Notes under the pieces: model-generated
The model's database searches: none
What the model was told of the DNA's origin: nothing
What the model saw: the letters and a program-made list of their open reading frames with translations, nothing else
From: Gammaproteobacteria bacterium
GTDB lineage: Bacteria > Pseudomonadota > Gammaproteobacteria > Coxiellales > Coxiellaceae
Direction: 5' to 3'
Assembly (NCBI GenBank): GCA_023266215.1
Contig: JAHFRQ010000004.1
Span: 34,428 to 98,427, forward strand
DNA length: 64,000 bases
Shown here: positions 57,077-64,000 of the stretch, in pieces
Position numbering within the stretch: the first letter of the stretch is position 1
How the letters are laid out: each line of letters begins with the position of its first letter
Position numbers and translations under genes: made by a program

Positions 57077-58213
57077 GTGAGTCTAAAGGCATTGTGGATT
57101 ACATCTGATTTTCCGAAAACTCTTGAAAGTGCACGCAATCTTTATTTGTGGCATTCACTCGAGGCATTGAAAAAACAAGGAATTGAAACTATTGTTCTGA
57201 ACGTGCAATCATGGAGACCGTTTCAAAAAACAAGTATTTCTAAATCTAACTTTTCTATTAAAATAATTAATTGTAATTATATCTCGATCCCCCGATATTA
57301 TTTTCGTGCCGCCTCTAATCTATTTTATTTAATTCGCACCATTTATATTATTAAAAAGCTTTATAAAGAAAATCAATTTAATATTATTCACGCTCATGGT
57401 GAAATAAATGGATTAGCAGCAGTCAAAGCTGCAAAAAAATTAAAAATTCCAGCTGTTGTTACTATTCACGGTATCGAAACTTGTAAGAGAATGTGCAAAG
57501 GACTTTCAGGAAAAATGTTTTTCAATATGTATAATCAGGCTGACAGAATTATTTACGTTGGAGAACCATTGCAGAAACACTTTCAGAAAATTATTATTAA
57601 TAAATATAACATTGTTCATAATGGTTTTAAAGTACCAGAAAATAACAGCAATAAAAAAAAATCTGATGTTATCCGCATTATAAGCGTTGGTTTTTTGCAA
57701 GAAGGGAAGGGAGTTGATTTAGTGTTGCTTGCATTGGCGCAATTAAAAAAAAATAATATTCTTAACTGGGTTTATACCATCATTGGTACGGGCCCTCAAA
57801 AAAATTATTTAGAAAAAATCATAACCGATTTTAATTTGGAATCCCAAGTTGAATTTAAAGGTGATTGCTCTCATTCAGAAGTATATACGTATTTGCAGCA
57901 ATCAGATATTTTTTGCCTGCCATCTTATCGCGAAGCATTTGGCATTGCTTATTTAGAGGCAATGGCGCATGGATTATTAACTATCGGCATTAAAGGACAA
58001 GGTCCCGAAGCTTTTATTAAGCATGCAAAAACAGGTTTTTTAGCAGAGCCTAAAAGTGTTGATAGCTTGGTTGAAATATTAGGCCCGACTGTTATTCATT
58101 TTGAAAAAATGCAGCCCATTGCAGCTTTAGGAAAACAATATGTTTTTGAAAATTTCACGTGGGAAAAGCATGCTAAAAAATTAAGAAAAATTTATGAAGA
58201 GCTGCAAAATTGA
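57077..58213 (+). CDS. Family 4 glycosyltransferase
   Basis: A GT-B glycosyltransferase of the GT4 family. It has an AHGEINGLAAVKAAK acceptor segment, IHGIET, VHNGF, SVGFLQEGKGVDLVL, IGTGPQ and a PSYREAFGIAYLEAMAHG donor motif (E-x7-E). The GTG at 57077 with GGGA upstream is preferred, although a TTG at 57062 is in frame. Its last 22 bases overlap the opposing GMC gene. It closes the + strand legionaminic block and probably adds a repeat-unit sugar. Confidence 0.85.
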   Translation: MSLKALWITSDFPKTLESARNLYLWHSLEALKKQGIETIVLNVQSWRPFQKTSISKSNFSIKIINCNYISIPRYYFRAASNLFYLIRTIYIIKKLYKENQFNIIHAHGEINGLAAVKAAKKLKIPAVVTIHGIETCKRMCKGLSGKMFFNMYNQADRIIYVGEPLQKHFQKIIINKYNIVHNGFKVPENNSNKKKSDVIRIISVGFLQEGKGVDLVLLALAQLKKNNILNWVYTIIGTGPQKNYLEKIITDFNLESQVEFKGDCSHSEVYTYLQQSDIFCLPSYREAFGIAYLEAMAHGLLTIGIKGQGPEAFIKHAKTGFLAEPKSVDSLVEILGPTVIHFEKMQPIAALGKQYVFENFTWEKHAKKLRKIYEELQN

Positions 58214-59754
58214 CTTTTAATTTTATCTGAAATTCTCATGCATAACGCAATAATTGTCAGCGTAGGATTAGAATGTCCACTTGTTGGAAATACAGCGCTG
58301 CTACCAATATAAAAATTTTCAATATTATGCACACGACAGTCACTGTCGACAACGCCACTACGCGCTGAATTGCTCATTCGCGCTGTTCCCATGTGATGAT
58401 ATTGATCGGTTATATTTTGTTTCCATGTGATTGAGTTTTCACAAACCCAAGGTTCGAGTTTAAGTTCGCCCAACCCTAAATTTCTAAATTCATTTTGCAA
58501 TATAGTTGAAAACTGCCTTATTGAATAGTGAGTTAAATCCGTCGGTTTCCATTTTATATTACTCAGTGGAATGCCTAGGGCATCTTTTTGTTCTGAAAGC
58601 ATCACTCGACTTTCTGGATCTGGCTCTTGCTCGGATGTTAATCCAATTTGAAATTTCGCGCCTGGATTATAGTGTCGGCCATGCAACAAGTAATGTGCCA
58701 TCGGAGATAAACTTGCAGCTGGATTTGTAATAATTTTTGAAAATTTGCGTAAAAAACCTGTGCTGAAATCACGATTGCATAACGCATGATAAACATCTCT
58801 TAAATTTTGAAAAGCGGAATTTTCGTCAACAAAATTAATTCCCGCGGACATATTCAATGTTTTTTGTTCGTACTGCCATCTTGGTGATGCCGTAAAACGC
58901 GTTGAATATTTTAATTTTTTTTTGGTGAATGCATTAAATATTTTTTGAATTTTTTTTGGATTGTCTGCTTTTAAAAATCCAATCATCGCACTGGGATGAT
59001 CTTGAAAATATCGGCCTACTAAATCATTTTGATTTCCAAGATCATTGAATAACAATAAGCGCGCAGTTTCAATTCCGCCTGTGCATAGTATAAAATTTTT
59101 AGCTTTAATGGTGGCGAAATGATTTTTGAGTGAACGCGCATTCACTTCGCGAACGAATCTTTTGTTTTCATCTAAAACTATGCGTGTGACATTAGCATGC
59201 AATAGTAGCGTACAATTTTCAGATAATTTTATGTCTGATAAATAATGCTCGCGCACATTGGGTGCGGGACTCCATTTAGAAAAATGATATAAAATTTTGG
59301 CCAGATTAAATTCAGGCGGTTTTATTTTTAAATGGGAAAATAAATCAGTATCAAAATTCATTTTATCAACCAGCAGAAATTGACAAGCACGAGCATAATA
59401 GGGTTTTAGATCATGAAATGAAATCGGCCATCCACTATTTGCAACCCAATCTCGTTTTTCAAAGTCGTGAGACATAAGTGGCAATGCTTGACCAGCCCAC
59501 TTTGTTGTTGAGCCGCCATGCACTCGAAAGCGTCCTTCTGTAGATCCGGGATGAGAAAAACCACTGATTTCTGTATTGTACAGCGCTTGCGTTTCAGGCT
59601 CATACTCAATGCCACCTGCTTCGACAAGGATGATTTTAAGGCGACTCTTTAGCATTTCTGATGCAATAGTTAAGCCGGCTGCACCCGTTCCAATAATGCA
59701 TACATCGCATTCAAATTCTGAATTCTCATTGGTTGTTTGCAGATCAATTATCAT
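58192..59754 (-). CDS. GMC-family FAD oxidoreductase
   Basis: A 520-residue glucose-methanol-choline oxidoreductase. The FAD motif GTGAAG is at residues 22-27. GGSTTKWAGQ lies near 82, and the C-terminal catalytic region has HMGTARM near 450 followed by SGHSNPTLT. The enzyme would oxidise an alcohol of a sugar or lipid-linked sugar. It overlaps the aldo/keto reductase gene upstream as ATGA. The pair forms a - strand island whose end runs into the GT4 gene. Confidence 0.85.
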   Translation of the reverse strand: MIIDLQTTNENSEFECDVCIIGTGAAGLTIASEMLKSRLKIILVEAGGIEYEPETQALYNTEISGFSHPGSTEGRFRVHGGSTTKWAGQALPLMSHDFEKRDWVANSGWPISFHDLKPYYARACQFLLVDKMNFDTDLFSHLKIKPPEFNLAKILYHFSKWSPAPNVREHYLSDIKLSENCTLLLHANVTRIVLDENKRFVREVNARSLKNHFATIKAKNFILCTGGIETARLLLFNDLGNQNDLVGRYFQDHPSAMIGFLKADNPKKIQKIFNAFTKKKLKYSTRFTASPRWQYEQKTLNMSAGINFVDENSAFQNLRDVYHALCNRDFSTGFLRKFSKIITNPAASLSPMAHYLLHGRHYNPGAKFQIGLTSEQEPDPESRVMLSEQKDALGIPLSNIKWKPTDLTHYSIRQFSTILQNEFRNLGLGELKLEPWVCENSITWKQNITDQYHHMGTARMSNSARSGVVDSDCRVHNIENFYIGSSAVFPTSGHSNPTLTIIALCMRISDKIKSQFCSSS

Positions 59755-60737
59755 GAAATTAGGCTCATTTCATTTATTTTAAAGAATAGGTTGGCAAATT
59801 CACTAAATTTTGATAATTGGCTTTGATTAAAGCGCCGTATCGTTGATTCAATAGCGTTTGTTTTAATATGTAATGGATTCATACTAGAAAATAACACAAT
59901 GCCATTGGGATTGTTTTGCAATGAGTGGTGAAGCAGTAGCGCAGATAGCATGGTGGATTCGTTCAAATCAAGATCGGTTTGTTCCAAAAATGAGTCAGCC
60001 AGCACCGGGTTTTTGCTGATCGCTCTTCGTAGTGAATTAAAATGCTTAAAAACACTGTGTGTTATTGCGTTGCAATTTTCATGTAGCTGTAATTTTTGGA
60101 TGTTTAAATTTGTTGTATCATCATTAGATTGCAATATTTTATATGCCGCCGGTATGAGTTCAACGCCACCGCTAATTTTTCCAAAGTCAGAGGCGATGCC
60201 GAAACACCTTATTTTTCCTTTAGCGACCTGTGTTTGAAGTGCCTCAGTTAATGCTAGATTTGTGGTATCAGTGAGCAGCGCCTCGTGCAATAGGAATATA
60301 TCGATATAATCTGTTTTTAACTCAAATAAGCTTTTTTCTAGGCTTTTAATCATACTTTCTGGATTAAAAATACTAGAATTGACCATGGATGAGCCGTGAT
60401 TTTTTGCGCGTTGCAATAGCGATGGGAATGGTTTGAGAATTTTTTTTGCAAATGAAATAAGCTTGGGATTTCCAGATAGAATGGCTGGCAGTTCAAATCC
60501 AAATTTTGTTGCAACTGTTACACTGGACCGTTTATTGTGTAAAAAACTAGAAAAAATTCCTTCGGCACGTCCAAATCCATAGGATCTTGCAATGTCAAAA
60601 TGCGTAATTCCTGCTGAAAGCGCATTCTCAAGAATTGAAACTGCATTTTTTGTGGATTGACAGGAAGTTAATTGAACGCATCCAAAGCCAAGTGCTGAGG
60701 TTTCAATGCCGGTTTTTCCTAAGCTGCGCCGCAACAT
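59751..60737 (-). CDS. Aldo/keto reductase
   Basis: A 328-residue aldo/keto reductase. The catalytic residues are D48 and Y53 in FDIARSYG, K78 in ATKFG, and a His in IDIFLLHE near residue 149. The substrate is not predictable. It is the first gene of the - strand unit and is coupled to the GMC oxidoreductase by a four-base overlap, so the two could carry out successive oxidation and reduction of a sugar carbon, giving epimerisation. That is inference. Confidence 0.83.
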   Translation of the reverse strand: MLRRSLGKTGIETSALGFGCVQLTSCQSTKNAVSILENALSAGITHFDIARSYGFGRAEGIFSSFLHNKRSSVTVATKFGFELPAILSGNPKLISFAKKILKPFPSLLQRAKNHGSSMVNSSIFNPESMIKSLEKSLFELKTDYIDIFLLHEALLTDTTNLALTEALQTQVAKGKIRCFGIASDFGKISGGVELIPAAYKILQSNDDTTNLNIQKLQLHENCNAITHSVFKHFNSLRRAISKNPVLADSFLEQTDLDLNESTMLSALLLHHSLQNNPNGIVLFSSMNPLHIKTNAIESTIRRFNQSQLSKFSEFANLFFKINEMSLIS

Positions 60738-60849
60738 TGTTCATCCATGGTTTATTTTGTTCAATTCATGTGCCGAAACTATATGATTTTTTAAGATAAT
60801 ATGCAAGAATTAGCGATTCAGGCAGAGAATAAAATTTACAAGGAAGCGT
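60738..60849. promoter_or_regulatory. Divergent intergenic region, candidate promoters
   Basis: The 112-base gap separates the aldo/keto reductase (- strand) from the GT4 (+ strand). On the + strand, TTGTTC at 60757-60762 and TATGAT at 60782-60787 are 19 bases apart, a weak sigma-70-like pair. A GATAAT stands further downstream at 60795-60800. AAGGAAGC provides the ribosome-binding site of the next gene. No operator is recognised. Confidence 0.3.
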
Positions 60850-61977
60850 GTGAGCAGAGGTATCATTAAAAATAAACAAATCCTGATGATTTTTATTGAA
60901 CCCACGCCTTATATTCTTGATTTATTAGAGGTTGGTTTTTTAGATCAGAGAGATAAGCTAGATATTGTTTTTTTAACAGAAAATTTAACTCAAAACTGGA
61001 GTGTAAAATCAAATTTTATTAATTACCAGATTTTAAAATCCAAAAAACAAACTATTTATTTATTGTATTCAATTTTTATAAAGAGAAAATACAGTTTAAT
61101 TCATGTCGCAGGCTGGAGCAATTTTTTAACATTATTTATAATTATATTATCCCGAATTTTCTTTATTTCAGTGACTGTTGAGTCAGATACGCCATTAAAT
61201 ATTAATACAAAAACATATAAAAAAATTATAAAAAAATTTTTATATCCCATACTATTTAAATTTCCAAAGTTTTTTTTACCTGGCGGTAGAAGACAGGCTG
61301 AATATCTAAATTACTATGGCGTAAAAAATAATAAAATAATTAATGCGCAGATGACAGTGAATGTAGAAAGAATACAAAAATATGTCAGTAAAATAAAAGA
61401 AAATCATCGAGAAAATTTAAGATTAAAATACAATGCGAGCAAAGATGACGCTGTTTTTTTATATGTTGGAAGATTACTTGATTGGAAGGGAATTCGTGAA
61501 TTAATTTCTGCGATTGGGTCGATCACTGATGTTCGAGCAAAGCTTTGGATTGTTGGCACGGGTGAGCTGGCAGATGAAGTTATCAATGTTGCAGCAAAAA
61601 CTCAACGTATAAGTTATTTTGGGAGGATTTCCACTGATTTATTGCTAGACATTTATCACGCAGCAGACGTTTTTGTGTTGCCATCTTATTGGGAGCCATG
61701 GGGATTGGTCATAAATGAAGCAATGGCAGCAGGGAAGCCCATTATCACAACCGATACTGTCGGTTGCGTGGATGATTTGCTAATCAATCATTGGAATGGG
61801 TTGATTATTCAGCCTAAAAATAGTTCTGCATTATCTAAAGCGATCAATTTTTTGCTCAAAAACCCTGACAAATTGATGGAAATGGCCGATAATGCGAAGG
61901 CGCATATTTCAAGCTGGACTTTGCAAAATGAGGCAAGAAATATGATTTCTGCGTGGAAAAAAGCTTTAATGGAGTAG
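60850..61977 (+). CDS. Family 4 glycosyltransferase
   Basis: A 375-residue GT-B transferase. It has LYVGRLLDWKGIRELI near residue 200, WIVGTGE, a YFGRI segment and the PSYWEPWGLVINEAMAAGKPIITTDTVG donor region with the E-x7-E motif. The N-terminal half is short and rich in Lys and Ile, as in GT4 enzymes of polysaccharide loci. The start is GTG with AAGGAAGC a few bases upstream. It begins the last + strand unit, before the polymerase/ligase-like gene. Confidence 0.85.
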   Translation: MSRGIIKNKQILMIFIEPTPYILDLLEVGFLDQRDKLDIVFLTENLTQNWSVKSNFINYQILKSKKQTIYLLYSIFIKRKYSLIHVAGWSNFLTLFIIILSRIFFISVTVESDTPLNINTKTYKKIIKKFLYPILFKFPKFFLPGGRRQAEYLNYYGVKNNKIINAQMTVNVERIQKYVSKIKENHRENLRLKYNASKDDAVFLYVGRLLDWKGIRELISAIGSITDVRAKLWIVGTGELADEVINVAAKTQRISYFGRISTDLLLDIYHAADVFVLPSYWEPWGLVINEAMAAGKPIITTDTVGCVDDLLINHWNGLIIQPKNSSALSKAINFLLKNPDKLMEMADNAKAHISSWTLQNEARNMISAWKKALME

Positions 61978-61984
61978 TTTTTAG

Positions 61985-63229
61985 GTGTACATCCGAAAGA
62001 GATCCTTTTTTGAAATTATTTTTCCATTAACGGTGGTGATGTTCGTTTGCGTTGGCACAAAATTTATTGATCTCATGGGCGATGCAGATTTGCGATTCAT
62101 CCTGGTTGCTTTGCTATTCTTGTACCTGTTCATTAATAAAAAAATCATGCTTTATATTAATCATGGGCAAATGGCGATACTTCTCGTATATTTATTCTGG
62201 TGCATTTCAACTTCAATGTGGTCTGAAGTACCTGTTTTAAGCATTACTAAAAGCACATTTTTTGCTTTTAATATTATTACTATGATCTCCGCGGGAAGTT
62301 TGTGGGTAACTAAGTATGGTTACGCACGAAACCTCGGTTGGTTATATTTAGTATTAATTGTCTCTTTGATTTCCGAATTTTTTGGCGGCGGTTTTCACCA
62401 GGATGCTGGCCAAGTTGCACTTTACTCAGGATACAGCGCAAACGCCAATGCATTTGGATTTTTGTTGGCGATTTCAACATGCTGTATTCTTTGGAAAATA
62501 TATCAACATAAAGATAATAAGCAATTATTCTGGATATGGACTACTCTTTTCATCTCAGGCATATATTTTCTATTTTTAAGTTACTCGCGTAGCTCCATTG
62601 TAATTTTTGTTTGCATTTTATGCGCTTTTTTTATTAGTCTTCCTTTGTCTAAAAAAATGCTTATTACTTTTTCTTTCTTTTTTGGGATTGTTTTGATACT
62701 TGTTATGATGCCTGTAAGCTATTTTGAAAATTTTTTGATAATGCATGTTATGAAGTGGAATACTTCATCCGCATTGTCTTCTGAAAACGTTCTTATCACC
62801 AGAATGCCACTCTGGGAAAAAACTTACCAGCGAGCAATTAAGGGTGGGGTGATGGGTGGCGGATTTTCGGTTACAATCTGTCAGAATAAACATAATATTA
62901 CAGGTATTTCTAGTTTGCAACATGGAGCAGAAAAAGGAAATGCACAGCTTGCCATCATGGAAGAAACGGGGATTATCGGCCTAGTTTTATATGTAATTTT
63001 TTTAATCTCATTTTTTAGCTATATCATTCCACACTATCTTCGCTTAACCGGTTCAAATAAAGTTGCGATGGGTATTGCCTTGGGCGCTATTATTGGGTTA
63101 TTAATGGAGTCCATCGTAGAGGCTTGGTGGGATTCTGTAGCAGGACCTGAATTAATTTGCTTTTGGACCCTTGTCGGCGTTGTACATGGCATGATCTATT
63201 TGGAAAAGCAAAAAAGGATTTCTAAATGA
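61985..63229 (+). CDS. O-antigen polymerase/ligase-like membrane protein (Wzy/WaaL)
   Basis: A 414-residue protein with about ten hydrophobic helices. A periplasmic loop with [18 protein letters not shown] (about residues 268-285) and a following [16 protein letters not shown] segment fit the large loop of Wzy_C-type proteins. [10 protein letters not shown] near residue 200 is also typical. It would either polymerise the repeat unit (Wzy) or ligate the glycan to lipid A-core (WaaL); the sequence alone does not decide. GTG start, with gmd overlapping its stop by four bases. Confidence 0.82.
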   Translation: MYIRKRSFFEIIFPLTVVMFVCVGTKFIDLMGDADLRFILVALLFLYLFINKKIMLYINHGQMAILLVYLFWCISTSMWSEVPVLSITKSTFFAFNIITMISAGSLWVTKYGYARNLGWLYLVLIVSLISEFFGGGFHQDAGQVALYSGYSANANAFGFLLAISTCCILWKIYQHKDNKQLFWIWTTLFISGIYFLFLSYSRSSIVIFVCILCAFFISLPLSKKMLITFSFFFGIVLILVMMPVSYFENFLIMHVMKWNTSSALSSENVLITRMPLWEKTYQRAIKGGVMGGGFSVTICQNKHNITGISSLQHGAEKGNAQLAIMEETGIIGLVLYVIFLISFFSYIIPHYLRLTGSNKVAMGIALGAIIGLLMESIVEAWWDSVAGPELICFWTLVGVVHGMIYLEKQKRISK

Positions 63230-64000
63230 AAAAAGCGCTTATTGTAGGGATCACAGGCCAAGATGGATCTTATCTTGCTGAATTATTATTAGAAAAGGGT
63301 TATGAAGTGCATGGCATTATTCGTCGCTCTTCTTCATTTAATACGGGTCGTATTGAATCTATTTTCGAACATGTGCGATTAAAACTGCATCATGGTGATT
63401 TATCGGATGTCAGCAATCTTGAAAAATTAATTCATAAAGTGATGCCTGATGAAATCTATAATTTGGGTGCACAGAGTCACGTGCGTGTTTCATTTGATTT
63501 GCCCAGTTACACAACTGATATTGTCGCTAATGGCACATTAAGATTATTAGAAGCCATTAAGAATTGTGATGCAGCAAAGCAAGTTCGATTTTATCAGGCA
63601 TCGAGCTCTGAAATGTATGGCAAAGTGACTGAAATTCCACAGTCCGAAAAAACACCTTTTTATCCGCGCAGTCCCTACGGTTGCGCCAAGGTATTTTCCT
63701 ATTGGATTACAGTCAATTATCGTGAATCATACGGCATGCATGCATCTAACGGCATTTTATTCAATCATGAAAGTCCGAGGCGAGGCGAAACATTTGTGAC
63801 GCGAAAAATTACCATGGGATTGGCAAAAATTCTGGCAGGAAAACAAAAAAAAATCTATCTCGGAAATTTAGATGCCAAACGAGACTGGGGACATGCTAAA
63901 GATTATGTTGAAGACTTGTGGTTAATGCTTCAGCAACCCAAACCCGATGATTTTGTGATTGCAACAGGACAAACATGGAGCATCAAACATTTTTTAGATC
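63226..64000 (+). CDS. gmd: GDP-mannose 4,6-dehydratase (3' partial)
   Basis: The first 258 codons of Gmd are open to the window edge. [18 protein letters not shown] opens the Rossmann fold and [13 protein letters not shown] follows. [12 protein letters not shown], the SSSEMYG triad segment, and the Tyr-xxx-Lys of [12 protein letters not shown] are all present. [17 protein letters not shown] is the Gmd hallmark. The enzyme makes GDP-4-keto-6-deoxy-mannose, precursor of fucose, rhamnose, perosamine or colitose. The ATG overlaps the upstream stop (ATGA). The partner enzyme that would define the final sugar lies outside the window. Confidence 0.93.
   Translation, partial: MKKALIVGITGQDGSYLAELLLEKGYEVHGIIRRSSSFNTGRIESIFEHVRLKLHHGDLSDVSNLEKLIHKVMPDEIYNLGAQSHVRVSFDLPSYTTDIVANGTLRLLEAIKNCDAAKQVRFYQASSSEMYGKVTEIPQSEKTPFYPRSPYGCAKVFSYWITVNYRESYGMHASNGILFNHESPRRGETFVTRKITMGLAKILAGKQKKIYLGNLDAKRDWGHAKDYVEDLWLMLQQPKPDDFVIATGQTWSIKHFLD

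Overview
The window is one continuous surface-polysaccharide (O-antigen, LPS or capsule) biosynthesis locus from a low-G+C Gram-negative bacterium. The many nonulosonic (sialic-like) acid genes, the AT-rich composition (judged by eye) and the gene families present (LIC12162-type transferase, TIGR04372-type glycosyltransferases, WbuC cupin, PtmE/LegC/LegI set) fit a gammaproteobacterium of the Legionellales type. That placement is an inference from gene content only. Nearly all genes lie on the + strand, with 1-8 base overlaps or very short gaps, so long co-transcribed and translationally coupled units are likely. Two two-gene islands lie on the - strand (28301-30515 and 58192-60737). No rRNA, tRNA, insertion sequence, CRISPR array or clear terminator was seen, and no gap without a gene exceeds about 145 bases.

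Layout. (1) 1-888: C-terminal part of a PglK/MsbA-like ABC flippase, cut by the window start. (2) 898-14667: a sugar-modification block with three Fe(II)/2-oxoglutarate dioxygenases, a GmhA-like SIS isomerase, two extended SDR enzymes, three DegT-type PLP aminotransferases, a TIGR04372 glycosyltransferase, a methyltransferase, a two-subunit thiamine-diphosphate E1 dehydrogenase without E2/E3, a zinc alcohol dehydrogenase and a WbuC cupin. (3) 14674-23772: a pseudaminic-acid-type block with pseB, pseC and pseF, followed by unusual partners: an ATP-grasp ligase, an IolB-like cupin, an SDR, a NeuB-family synthase without the SAF domain, a PseG-like hydrolase and a GH57-like protein. (4) 23798-28337: a methyltransferase and two large transferases. 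(5) 28301-30515, - strand: a DUF4910 aminopeptidase-like protein and a methyltransferase. (6) 30659-32635: an OafA-type acyltransferase with an atypical SGNH domain. (7) 32656-58213: a legionaminic-acid-type block (legF, ptmA-like, legC, neuC/legG, legI, neuD/legH-like, ptmE). It is interleaved with two TIGR04372 glycosyltransferases, a reversed HldE-like fusion and an acyl-carrier-protein pathway (two ACPs, KASIII, two ketoreductase domains, a MaoC hydratase domain, an FkbH-like protein and two GNAT-like proteins). It also holds two NodB-type deacetylases, a CMAH-like metallo-hydrolase, a FemAB-like protein and a GT4. (8) 58192-60737, - strand: a GMC oxidoreductase and an aldo/keto reductase. 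(9) 60850-64000: a GT4, an O-antigen polymerase/ligase-like membrane protein and the start of gmd, cut by the window end.

How the genes work together (inference). Two separate nonulosonic-acid pathways supply CMP-activated sugars. Dedicated acyl-ACP chemistry probably makes an unusual N-acyl group, such as a hydroxyacyl or glyceroyl group, that GNAT-like enzymes place on a sugar amine. The first 14 kb probably builds a further amino, hydroxylated or branched sugar. Glycosyltransferases, the ABC flippase and the Wzy/WaaL-like protein then assemble, export and polymerise or ligate the glycan. The most unusual parts are the ACP/FkbH module inside the legionaminic set, the non-canonical pseudaminic block, and the orphan E1 alpha/beta pair.
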